Shown: positions 54,017 through 64,000 of the stretch, piece by piece | How the letters are laid out: every line of letters starts with the position of its first letter | Numbering within the stretch: the first letter of the stretch is position 1 | Assembly (NCBI GenBank): GCA_973895155.1 | Contig: OZ316897.1 | Span: 21,700,001-21,764,000, forward strand | Length of the DNA: 64,000 bases | Source of the DNA: Marsupella aquatica | Taxonomy: Eukaryota; Marchantiophyta | Direction: 5' to 3' | The notes under the pieces: generated by a model | What the model saw: the letters and a program-made list of their open reading frames with translations, nothing else | What the model was told of the DNA's origin: nothing | Databases searched by the model: none | Position numbers and translations under genes: made by a program

Positions 54017-55406
54017 TGTGGTATGGGTGTCCCTGCAATTTTTTCTGGAAACTTGTTTATTTTTAGCATATCACAAGATTTACTTACACTTTAGACACCT
54101 TCCGGCCAACATTTACTTGTTCTGGACACTTATAGAAATATTTGACATCTCCGGCTTTCCTGACGATTCCTAGTGTACTTTGCCCGACGCTGTGACCAGC
54201 GCCCGTTTCTTTTACTCAAGACGCTGCGGAAGCGTCCAACCTCCTCATGACGCTTTTGGCAGTGCCCGACCGCCATCAAGACTCTATGAGGATTTCGACC
54301 GACGCTGTGGAAAGCGTCAGCTTCAACACACGACGCTGTGAGCAGCGTCCACCCTAGTATTGACGCTGTGAGCAGTGTGAGCAGCGTCCGTTGGTTTTAC
54401 TTAAGACGCTTCTAGCAGCGTCCAGATTCTCCCGACGCTTCTAGCAGCGTCTGCTCAACACTTAGTTTTTGAAGTAGATTACTAGTAAAGTAGTATTCTA
54501 CCACCCTTGTTGAAGTACTTATGCTGTGCTTCTCCCTTGTTTAGTTTTAAGCTTGGAAAGGCACGACTGTTCTTACCTCCTCCATTTTAGGATTCCAGCA
54601 CTTATAAGACAGAGTAGAATGCTCATTTGAAGTAGAGAGAAATAGAGTTAATACTGTATTCAGAATTGAGTCTTCTGAATAGTTTTCTCCTCCTTCCATT
54701 GTAACAAGGCATGCTGTGAGTGTTTTGTATGGAAGTAAAGCTATATTGATTGAAGTTAAGATTGAATTCAAGAGATTCCTGTGGTGATTGAATTCAGTTG
54801 CAGATTTCTGAAACTCGTATTGAATTCACTGCTAGGCTTGCTTGCAGAGTCGGGATTCGCTAGCCAATTCAAGAATAGTTAATGATAAATGAGAAGTAAA
54901 TTCTGATTCTCAGAGTAGTTAGTACTGTTGCTTTGATTCTGGAATATGGTTTAGAGTTTGACTGAATTGCGTATCGCTGATGTCAAACCATGTTGACGGC
55001 ATTTTAAATCATATCATTCATTTGCAATCAGAAAGCTTCTGCTTCATCAGATTGAGAATTCCATTATCATTAACCTTTGTGTTTTGAAGAGTGAGATGGA
55101 TGAATTATGAGATAGATTTCATGTCTATACTGAGCCCAAATCCTTTCTGAAGGAGTGGCAGTAGCAGCTTGTAGTCTCTAAATCCTTACTCATTTCTTCT
55201 CTAATTCATAAATCAGAAGTTCAGTTACTTTGTTGTTTGTTTATTCGATTTTTTTATTGAGAAGTGAAGTCAACATAGAGCTCAAGACTCTAAATCACTC
55301 GGAGTGATAAAAGTTATACAATTCATTCTGAAATCTGTTCTTAAAGGGATCGAAACCCTGGTTTTAGGTGAGGAGAGTCACTTTTGATACTTAGCACTAT
55401 ACGACA
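54017..55406 (+). repeat. 3' LTR of the young gypsy element
   Basis: Same length and almost the same sequence as the 5' LTR, ending TATACGACA before the target duplication GCATC. The hairpin array lies at 54,186-54,452. Confidence 0.95.
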
Positions 55407-55411
55407 GCATC

Positions 55412-56067
55412 CTTTGCTCACTTGAAATTACAGCTAGAAGACTTACCATTTTCTGAAACAAAAACTCTTACTTTATGATACTGCGCTCACTTATACGAGC
55501 ATAAAATGACAAGCTATAGAAAGAGTGGGACAGAAGTGTTAAATTATCAATAATACTAAAATCAAAAATAGATTGTACATGATTAGCAGGTTGAGAAATA
55601 TCAGTAGAAGTCAATGACTTATCTTTGATGTTGGCAAGTTGAACACATAAGAATTCAACTTTATAAGTCAAAGACTATAGTTGAGTAGCTTACGCATTGT
55701 AAGCCTTCTTTTGAGCTAGTTATTTTTTTTGCTGTTTCGACGGCCTATTTGAACCTGATGCTTTGCCACTAAGGAGAAGCAATTGATATAGGGAAAGCCT
55801 TCCTAGCTGATGGGGAGTGGAAGGAGGATTAAAATGAGTGGTCTGCAGTTGTAGCTGTTTCCTCTCTAGAAATTTGGTAAAACAAATTGTTTCCAAGTAA
55901 CCCACTTTCCCACATAAATCATAAGATAAATCATCGATAATAATATCACATTCATTAGCCTTGTGATTAGGGTTTCCACAATAATTGCAAGATGATAGCA
56001 TAAAATTAGCATTGTGAGTTGGTTTCGATTTGGAACCATATTGTGGCACATAGAAAGAACTCACCAA
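55412..56067 (-). pseudogene. Copia-type gag fragment with zinc knuckle
   Basis: The minus strand encodes SSCNYCGNPNHKANECDIII, a CX2CX4HX4C knuckle, followed by a degenerate second one (LCGKVGYLETIC) and a Gln/Pro-rich tail. It flanks the right side of the gypsy insertion, but its orientation is opposite to the knuckle relic on the left side (41,753), so they are probably different elements. Confidence 0.55.
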
Positions 56068-56432
56068 TATAGGGGTGTGACGTCGCCGGTATAGCGATTA
56101 ATGAGTGATTCGGTCTAACTACGCTTAGCACGCGCGTTAGGAGTATCTTAGGCCGCTATTATTAGCATAACGACAGTATTTAGGTAATCATTATGGGTAG
56201 GACATCATTAGGCAATAAGGGGGAATTCGGGTTCGGACTGGCGGCGCGTCGCTATTCACACACCTGGGTTACGAGCGTGGAGGGGCACCTCTCTCGGGTC
56301 CGTATAACGAACTTAAGGAAGCGACCACTGACACTCGCTGACTCAGACCGGCGGAGTGGTCGGTACACCACAAGCGTGAGCGGTTCAGCCTATGGGCGTC
56401 GAGGAGACGTCGGGGGATCGACAAGCCCTCAA

Positions 56433-56442
56433 GGTATAAAAG
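56433..56442 (+). promoter_or_regulatory. TATA box of the 4-kb element
   Basis: GGTATAAAAGGGGAGCC, 358 bp from the left end, followed 110 bp later by the ATG of the element gene. It is the clearest core promoter in the window. Confidence 0.65.
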
Positions 56443-56542
56443 GGGAGCCAACCCTTTGTAGTGCACCAGTCCATCAGTCCACGCGCCAGCTTTGACCCCA
56501 GCTCGCTCGTTCACTCTTAGTAGCTGTTGCTATCTCCTCTGA

Positions 56543-59186
56543 ATGTCGCACACGATCCTCTCCAATTTGGCCATTCGATTCTGGACGCAGTTCCTATCTA
56601 CCGGGAGACACTGGGCCGACTCCTTGAAATATGCCAACCTGCGCCGATTTGAAATCGAACGCGAGTACGAGAGAGCTATCCGCCTAGCCGGACGTCACCA
56701 CTATATCCTTAACTTTGACTACCCGTCTCAGAGCGAGCTTTACCAACCAGCAGAGGTATCTGGGTACTTCTTCAACGGAGACAAATACAGCGGTTTCTGG
56801 GAGGCATTGCTGCGGCTTCCGGACGAGGTCTTCAATATCCCGGGTACGATCGACCTACAACGACATCACTTCGACCACATCCCCGCTCAGGTTCGGGCTA
56901 TCATCAACGGCGAGTCCAACACTACTCATTTGACAAGGACATCTGCACTCGCTTTGGAGAACTTCTACCAGCACCTACAGAGCTTCATGGAAACTCGGCC
57001 ATCAACCAACATGACCAACTCAGTCGAACCCGTACCCGTACCCATACCCATGCAACCTCAGGCTCAACCTCAGGCTCAGCTTCAGCTTCAGCCTCAGCCG
57101 CAACCTAGCCAAACCCCACCACCGATCGCCCAGCCAGCACAAGTACGCTCTGTCATCAACACTGTGGATCTTAGCGATGACGAAGAGGCTACCCCACCCT
57201 TGACCAGGCGGCCCAGAGGAACAAGCGCTCAGGGGGCCGACACTATATCGTCCCCACCCCCTGCTCTGACCCCAGGAGCGGCCCCGGCAGATAACATGGT
57301 GACCGTGGCCGCCCCGGGCCCGTTACTAACGGCAGTGGCACTACCCAAGCCCGATCGGGAGGATGGGGAAGTGTCACCTTCCCCGAGCCAGTCACGGGGG
57401 AAGAAGAGGAAGGAATCCGCCACTGCATCCGGGTTACCATTGGCCACAGTAGCCGTAGCCAAGGTGATGATGCACCGCATGGGGGAAAACGTGTCCTCCA
57501 TCCCAAGCATGCGGTGTACCTAAAGACTCAGGGATTCGAGCACCTCGCCTCCCTCCCCTAGAACACTTGCAGATACTACGGGGAGGACATGACGGAGTTC
57601 GTCAGGAATTATGACGACGCGCATCAACATACTCGGCTGCGGGGAAGGAATATGTCCCTCACGGAAGAACATCTCAAGATGATCTTCGGATTACCCAAAG
57701 ATGACCATCGAGTCGAATCACGGGCTCCCGGGGGCAAGGGAGCCAAGTACCAATCCTCGAGTTTTCCCTCGGAAGGGGCAGTGGACAACGGGTTCGTGAT
57801 GAGGACCTGCCTCATCCCCGAGATAGCTGAGCGACTGGAGTTCCAGAGGTACGCCCTCCACATGATGGAACCCCGGGGGGAGATCTCCGCCGCCCAGGTT
57901 ATCCAGGTCGAGAACTATCGACCTAGGAAGTGGGCGTCGTACTTCGCTAAGAAATTCCATGAAGAGATGGAGCGGCGAAGGAAGACGCTGTACATTGGTG
58001 GGAAGGTGTATTTCGCTAGCCACATCGAGATCATTCTTGAGTGATACGCTCGGTTTGATCGACGAACCCTTCCCCGTGTCAACGTTACAAAGCTGGTCCC
58101 AGCTAGGTGGGTTTTCCCGGCCTTGGAGAGACGGCCCCAACCCGAGGCCCGAAGTCCAGCGGACATGCCAGCTTCACCCACCCCACCTCCACAAGTAGCT
58201 GTAGTCGTAACCGAGGAGGTACCGGATGGGTCAGTTGTCGCAACCGTTGATGCGACCCAACAAGCCGGGCTAAGTACAGAAGTCGATACGGCGGATGTCT
58301 TACCCGAGCCCGGGTCTCCCAAAGACCCACCGGTGGCTATTCCGGAGAACCGGACATTGCTGCAGGAGGACACTCCAGCCCCTTCCAACATTACGTCCCC
58401 AGGGCTGGACGTCACTGCCCCGGCCCCCGCGCGTGTTGACGTCTGCCCGTGCCCAACTCCGAACAGGCACAACCTGGACCACCCGGAACTCTTCGTACCG
58501 GGTACATTTCTGAACGGGCTTCTGGGAGATTTCTCTCATCAAATTGCCCGGGATACCGGGGAGTTCATGGCCTGGAAGGTAGCCTGTTTCTTCAATCAGG
58601 AGTTAGTTGCCGCAGTAAAGGCAGGTCGGGCCCAGTCAGAGGCCCTTCAGAGGATAGAGCGGTACCGGGTGGAGTCCGTGTACCTAAAGAACGAAGTTGC
58701 AACTCAAGAGGCTGAGCTTCTGCAACTACGACCCAAGGTTGCAGCCGCCAATGAGTTGTTAGCAAAGGCGCACGCTCTTACCGCCCTAGCCGAATAGGCC
58801 AAAGCTGGGAACGAGGCCGAGATTGCACGACTCCGGAACCAGATTGACAGTTTGAAGAATCAAACTGTCATCTGGCAGAAGGACCTGGAGGAGGCCGAGG
58901 AACAGGCCCAGCGGGACACGGCGGAGATAGCCACGCTACAGGCCGAGGTGGCGCGGCTCCAAACCAAGGCCGAGAAGCAGGACCAACTGGCGGGTAAACT
59001 GACGAGCGATGCCCAGCAGCTGGAGGAGGCATGTCAGGAGGCAGCAAAGGAGACGGACGCGGTGAGGCGAGAGAATGAATCTCTGTTGGACCAGGTCTAG
59101 CTTCTCAAGGCGGACAATGACAGGCTTCGAAGGCAGCGGGATGGCCGCTCCCATTCGGGCGGCTCTGGCAAACGTGCCAGGTATTA
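56543..59186 (+). pseudogene. Element-encoded ~870-aa protein with C-terminal coiled coil, several stops
   Basis: ATG at 56,543 (MSHTILSNLAIRFWTQF). The first ~150 residues are helical and Arg/Tyr-rich, then a Pro/Gln/Thr-rich linker. A frame change near 57,480 (G/A run) leads into the second part: HAVYLKTQGFEHLASLP, MTEFVRNYDDAHQHTRLRGR, MSLTEEHLKMIFGLPKDD, which has the flavour of plant transposon-associated 'RG..v..s...i..i.gLP' domains. From about 58,500 a long coiled coil follows (EALQRIERYRVESVYLKNEV, AEVARLQTKAEKQ) with a basic end (SGGSGKRARY). In-frame stops: about 57,560 (TAG), 58,042 (TGA), 58,795 (TAG), 59,098 (TAG); all explained by CAG or CGA. Function unknown; architecture suggests a structural or nucleic-acid-binding protein. 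Confidence 0.55.
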
Positions 59187-60077
59187 GCAGCGGAGTAGGA
59201 ATAGATTAGGATTAGGACTAGCTTAGTCAGGCTCTTGGGACAGGCACCTGCCTTAAGTACAGTAGCGCTGCCATGCTGTCCAGCCTGCGTAGATTAGGAT
59301 CTTCTAATAAGACACAGCCATTTTCCGGCCTGACTGTCAGCTTAGTTAGGACCTTGGTCAGCGAATCTTTGGCGAGAGGACACCCCGTCCCTCGGCCCTT
59401 AGTATTTAGTGCACCCCTCGGTAGAGGCAGGGGGGTTTTTAGTTTCAGAGTTGGACGTCCGCGGTATGTGCGGGGAGTCCCGACCTCTGGGAATGAAAGA
59501 GTACCAGGGGGGTAGGACTAAGCTCGTCGGGCGAGTGCGGAGCCGGGCTCCGTTGTAGTGTGCACCCTCGGCCTTGAACCTGTTCATTCTGGGGCTGTCG
59601 GGTCAACTAAGTGTACGCATATGTTCCCTTTGTAGTAAAATCCTTTCCCATCATTTTCCTTCGTGTAAATCGAGATTGTATGCATGTGCGCGTGTATGTG
59701 TGGGTTTCTCATATATGGGTGGCAGCGCCAGGCCGAACGCACTATCCGAGACGTGCACAGGGTGCAGCCTGCGGGTAAGTGGTTGCGAGCACTGGTTGAG
59801 GACCTGTATCATCGAATCTGGATCGAAGGCGGACAGCACAAAGACTTAGAAGCCCTTAAAGCCGGGGTCGATCCTGCTATCGACTAAGGTACGTTTCGGC
59901 GGCGGAACACAAACCATACCTAGGAGGTGTCCGTATTTAGCAGTATGCGCACTTAGCGCTAGTTCACGAGAATAAGGTGCATTACGTGCTTTTCTTCCTG
60001 CCCGAACCCTCAGATTTACGAGGGATGTGCCCGTCTAAGCTGAAGTCTGAGTTAAGGCCAAAGCCGACGACGTGACA
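59187..60077 (+). other. 3' part of the 4-kb element, no gene
   Basis: GC-rich sequence with short ORFs only. It contains TTTCGGCGGCGGAACACAAACCATACCTA (about 59,896), shared with the repeat at 26,549, and a strong donor-like GCGGGTAAGTGG at 59,770. Confidence 0.5.
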
Positions 60078-60082
60078 AGGGG

Positions 60083-61700
60083 TAACAATCTGATACTTGG
60101 ATCATGGTGGGTGCGCAATACTGGCCTCATAATATGATGGGTCAACTTCAATTTTTCAACAATGTTATATACATTGAAGAATGTGTAATTGTCTTCAATT
60201 TTGAGAATATTTATTGCAACACTTGCGAATGAAGACTTGGTGTGTCCTCCAATGCACGAAGATAGCGATGAGAAACCTCTATATCAGTGATGCTTTGGGT
60301 ATTCTCATTCAAGTTGGGAAGCCGACGATATATTATCTTCAATGTTTTATCGCACTGTCTCACAAAGGTGGTCAATTGCATGATTTTGTCAACACTCTTG
60401 ATGGAGAATTTTAATTCAAGAACATGAAAAATTTAACCACTATATCAGCAAAGGCAAGAAAATCAATGATGAGACGAATGCCCGATGTAGCCCATGCCAA
60501 TATGATAGGAATAACTGACATAGTGGAAAAAATTGGAGTATAAAAAGTAATGGCAAGAGTAACAGCATGGATTGGCACAATGACATTCTATAATGTCAAT
60601 TGTGAAATAGTCATAATTATATTAGCATACGTAAAGTTAAGCAATTGTATAACGACAAGCAATCGTTGAGAGTTTGCTCATACACATCCAAAGCCTCATA
60701 GTCCACAAACCTGGCTTGCTGCTCAAATAGAAATATATTTATGAAATTATTATCGTTTTTCAATTTTAATTTGTAAATGATAGTATAAAAAGTGGTTTAA
60801 ACTCATGTAATATAGTGTCTTACCGCCCGTTGAAGCACTCAATGCAATCAGAGAAGTGGTTGGTATCCATGTTGTATGTTGATGAAATAGGAATAACCAT
60901 TGCAAAAGTTAGAGTGAAGGGCAAAAGAATAATATCAAATTTTGGGGTAGTGGTGGAACGACTAGAAAATGTAATATAAGGGTTGCGTGATGTGAGTGTT
61001 GTTATTTATTCATGTCGTTAAAATGATCAAGACTCAAATAAAAATGACACCAATGATAATTGACCACTCTGTAAGCGGTACCTAGATGTTGGTAGTGATG
61101 ATCTGTTGTCACTCAATTTTTTGCTAACATATAATGTGTTGTAGTATTTGATGTATCAAAATATGTAAAATATATAAACATGGAGAAAAAATTATTCAAA
61201 AATCCAACACATATACGTAGCTTCGCCTTGGCGATGTTGGTGTGACCTATTGTTCGACATTCGTTTTTTGTATGAATTGTTGTCTAGAGGCTATTATGAG
61301 GATTTGAGTGTCTATTGTCCGGTCTGTGGAATCTCGGATCGTAATGTTGATGATTCTCGTCTAGCCAATGATGTTCACAATGCTTTAGAACCTGGATTGA
61401 TATTTCTTCTAGTTTGAGATTTTTTGCTTTTGCTTTTGTATTTTTTTCTGTTATTTTATTTTTTATTGTATTTTTTCCTTGGTGTCTTGCAACCCTAATG
61501 AAGTCTTCTTGTTTGTGTGACTACAAGCAATCAATTTTATCCCCTCTTTCTTTCTTCGTTCATCCCTTATCCACTCTCATTCTCGATGTCATGATAATTT
61601 AATTATTCATGATGAAATCATTATCAATAAGTATATAGATTAGGTTTATATTTTGTTATGAGATAACTAAATAGTTTGATTGTTAACTATATGCATGTAT
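60083..61700. other. No recognisable gene
   Basis: AT-rich sequence. The longest frames are about 60 codons (60,214-60,414; 61,414-61,602) with no recognised family. Confidence 0.45.
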
Positions 61701-62035
61701 GATAAATCACTATGCAAGTCATAAGATGCATGCACAAATTATTTAAATAGTTGTTTCATATGCATGCAAGGTGAGCAAATATACAATCCACAATATGCAA
61801 TCCACAAGATGCAATCACAATTTGTTCATTTTATTTGCATGTATTAGTTGTTTTATGTGCATACAAGGTGAGCAAATATGCAAGCCACAGGGTGCATGTC
61901 TGCACAAATTATTTTAGATACATGCATTAGTTATTTTATACGCATACAAGGTGAGTAAATATGTAAATCAAAATTATTTTAGGTGCATGCATTACTTATT
62001 TTACTTGCATGCAATATTTGTTTTGATTGCAATAG
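61700..62035 (+). repeat. Imperfect direct repeats (GCATGCAAGGTGAGCAAATATGC-type)
   Basis: Three spaced copies of CAAGGTGAG(C/T)AAATATGCAA(T/G)CCAC-like sequence, starting near 61,766, 61,864 and 61,947, separated by TTAGTTATTTTATATGCAT-type spacers. They sit at the U3 position of the adjacent LTR copy. Confidence 0.6.
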
Positions 62036-62850
62036 TACTAGCACACATTCTTACGTTGGATGTGTGTCACTTGACTTTCATCCAAACATTTATACGTAAT
62101 CCATGCCTCTTGGATTCAGTATGAATAAAATGGTGATGAACACTCTCTCTTCATTCTTATGTTTTGATAATTCTCGTGTCAAAGCGATTTTTTATTTTTT
62201 TTTGCCTTATGTACATATTAGTGAGACATCTTTTGACCCGGATAGCAAAAAATGAGTGGTAGAATTGTAGATGAGACCTTGAGAACAAGATCTATTTGGA
62301 AACTTAGAGATGGGGCACCCTTTGGCCCGGATAACAAAAGAATAAGAGAGCCAAAGAACAAGAGATGTCCCTAATTTTCTCATTCGTATTTCATTTTTGA
62401 TTAGAGTCCATCTTTTAGACAAGTCATCCATGAGACAACATTTAACCTATCATTTTAAAGCTCAATTTGCAACTGCTATTTATGGATTCTAATAAGCCAA
62501 TAATATACCCAGTAGTGTCTTACCAAGAGAAATGACAGTGCATTATCTTTGTTCTCTATTAAAGTCATAAATCTAAATAGGAGTTCATATGACATTCTTA
62601 TTTCATTTTCTTTTGGGGATATTAGGATCATATGTCATAGAAAAATTAATTTCCGAGAGGTATTGGTCTGCAAGTATGGTGAAGTAGAAATTAATAGTAT
62701 ATTAGTTTTACCTGAACCTTTCTTAATATCCACTATCCTTCTTACTAGAGTTATCATTTTGATTTTAGTGTAAAACTTATGGACATGCAAGGTTGACTTC
62801 ATAAGAGCCAATATGGTCTTACGAGAAAACACGGTCATCCAGACACCGGT
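62036..62850 (+). repeat. LTR family A, copy 4
   Basis: Parallels LTR A from AGTACTAGCACAC through AATAAAATGGTG, both GGCCCGGATA-type words, the ORF 2 frame (62,549-62,773, with LNRS, GDIRI, KYGEV and PEPFLIS) and the U5-like GGTCTTACGAGAAAACACGGTCA end. ORF 1 is interrupted. More diverged than copies 1 and 2. Confidence 0.75.
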
Positions 62851-64000
62851 TGTCATATCAGCTGAATTACAATGATTTTATAGATTATTTTGTGAAGCCC
62901 TTCTCTGTGACCTATTTTTCCTGCTCCACACCCTCCTTGTGTCCCACCCTTGTCCCCCTTGTTTCTCCAAAGCTTCTTTGTCGTCCCACCATCCGATCAT
63001 ATTGTCATCCCTTCCAGCCCCTCATTCCCTTCCTTTATTATCCCTATTCTCGACCCCTATGCTGACCCTCATTGCACCACCCTCATTTTCAGAGGTAGGT
63101 CTTCCGGTTGACCTCTCAATTGCCCTCTTGTTCCTCTTATGGCCCAGTGGTGGCCCTCCCACCACGTGCCCGTCCAAACTTGTTTCTCAGCCTTGAAACA
63201 AGTCAAACCTTGCACTAACACGGAATGTTGGGGCAAGTTCTCCCCGACTATACTCCTTGTCGTTAGCGACCCCTCCCATACGAAGCCGCACTTGCCCTCG
63301 TCAGCACAACCGTCGCTCAACGGTCTTTGCTATCTACACAAGCAACCAACCAACCGGTAAGAACTTGTCTTGATCTCGGAACTCCCAAGACCATTGTTTT
63401 GCCTCAAGCTCAATAGTCGTTAGTAAGTAGGTCAGCGGACAGAGCCTCCCAGGCCCGCATGGCCTTGCCATAAGCTGAAACTAAGGTCGACATCACTGTT
63501 CGTCCAGAACAGTCTATCTACCGGATGTCGCCCAAGCTTCCCCACTTTCTACCCGTCAATGGCTGACCGCCCTGCCTCCAGGACATGCCCATGGCCCAAA
63601 CTCAGTTTGTCACAAACTAGTAGTAACACGCCGGGACCATTCAGTTTCCAGATCTTAGCCACCTCTCTGCGAAACCGGGTTCCGCTCAACCTCTCACCAT
63701 GCATCGGGACCAGATCTCGATGGCAGCCCCCAGAGTCTACTTGGTTCTACCTCTCCAACATCAGGTCCCCGTGGGAACCAAATACGGTTTGGTCACTGTT
63801 CGACTTCGGATCGGCAAGAGGGACTGCCCCCCATTGCAAGCCTCAAAACCAAAATCATCCAATGCACAATCAGAGAGCACCATGAGGTAGCTTTCTTCAT
63901 TAGCTTTCCAACAAGCCCAAGAACTCCCCCAACGGAGATCCGGTCGTCGAGTTATATTTGTTTCCGCTTCAAAACTTGAAACGACGTATCTTCGTTGATC
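62851..64000. other. No recognisable gene
   Basis: Composition turns C-rich (62,920-63,350, then 63,500-63,900). Frames of 60-108 codons exist on the plus strand without a known motif. The last 80 bp (GAGTTATATTTGTTTCCGCTTC, AAACGACGTATCTTCG) resemble LTR sequence, so another element may begin at the window edge. Confidence 0.4.

Larger units (their letters stand above)
41858..55406 (+). mobile_element. Complete Ty3/gypsy retrotransposon (Athila/Tat-like primer site), 13,549 bp
   Basis: LTRs at 41,858-43,247 and 54,017-55,406, both 1390 bp. Target duplication GCATC at 41,853-41,857 and 55,407-55,411. Order: LTR, PBS, leader, gag (TGA) protease (TGA) RT-RNase H-integrase, internal polypurine tract, spacer with hairpins, 857-codon ORF (TGA) retropepsin-like ORF, 3' polypurine tract, LTR. 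The PBS TGGCGCCGCTGCCGGGGAA is close to the tRNA-Asp-type PBS of plant Athila/Tat elements. LTR identity by eye is nearly complete, so insertion was recent. Confidence 0.95.
56076..60077 (+). mobile_element. 4,002-bp element with TGT...ACA ends and AGGGG target duplication
   Basis: Left end TGTGACGTCGCCGG at 56,076, right end CGACGACGTGACA at 60,077, with the direct repeat AGGGG at 56,071-56,075 and 60,078-60,082. The terminal ~12 bases are near-inverted (TGTGACGTCGCC versus TGTCACGTCGTC). A TATA box (GGTATAAAAGGGG at 56,433) lies 110 bp before the start of its single large gene. No internal LTR pair, RT, integrase or DDE transposase is seen. TG...CA and a 5-bp duplication fit a solo LTR or a non-autonomous retroelement; the near-inverted ends would also fit a DNA element. 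Confidence 0.65.

Noticed and set aside
1-64000. tRNA, rRNA or other structured RNA genes
   Set aside because: No cloverleaf, A/B box pair or rRNA core sequence was recognised on either strand. The tRNA-like match at 43,254 is a primer-binding site.

Overview
This 64-kb window is eukaryotic nuclear DNA from a plant-lineage (streptophyte) genome, almost entirely made of transposable elements at different stages of decay. The plant signature comes from Ty1/copia elements of plant type, a Ty3/gypsy element whose primer-binding site resembles the tRNA-Asp type of plant Athila/Tat elements, CACTA (En/Spm) elements with TNP2-like transposase, a PIF/Harbinger element with a separate SANT/Myb-like protein, and a spliced GH30 glycosidase gene with a perfect TACTAAC branch point. 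I cannot name the species; the mixture suggests a non-seed lineage (charophyte alga, bryophyte, lycophyte or fern), but this is a guess.

Layout. 0.2-1.9 kb: 3' end of a GH30 gene with a triplicated 168-bp tail. 1.9-4.4 kb: no recognised gene. 4.5-9.7 kb: an OB-fold-like exon, then a decayed PIF/Harbinger (transposase on +, SANT/Myb-like partner on -). 11-14 kb: wreck of a first CACTA element. 14.6-24.2 kb: a second CACTA element with a clear CACTA terminus, a TNPA-like gene, a TNP2 gene and, on the same strand, a tandem-BRCT protein. 24.2-32.1 kb: a Ty1/copia element on the - strand with one 3' LTR, itself interrupted by another repeat. 32.1-35.3 kb: 3' half of a gypsy pol followed by one LTR. 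35.4-37.0 kb: a gag-like ORF running into a DNA amino-methyltransferase (motifs X and I) which appears spliced to a Ulp1/C48-like exon. 37-41.9 kb: AT-rich wreckage with CACTA and LTR fragments. 41,858-55,406: a complete, young 13.5-kb Ty3/gypsy element with near-identical 1390-bp LTRs and a GCATC target duplication. 56,076-60,077: a 4-kb element with AGGGG target duplication carrying one decayed protein gene. 60-64 kb: mostly unassigned DNA with another LTR copy.

Most notable. (1) The gag-methyltransferase-Ulp1 arrangement at 35.4-37.0 kb. (2) The young gypsy element keeps gag, protease and pol in one frame interrupted only by TGA codons at module boundaries; the protease/pol stop has the leaky context TGA-CAA-TTA. 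(3) The same element has an extra 3.5-kb module after pol, bounded by two copies of the polypurine tract and ending in a second retropepsin-like domain. (4) Its LTRs, leader and post-pol spacer share a family of short GGACGCT...AGCGTCC hairpins. (5) A dispersed LTR family carries two small overlapping ORFs conserved between copies. (6) Nearly every in-frame stop in the decayed elements can be explained as a single C-to-T change, as expected if methylated cytosines drive the decay.
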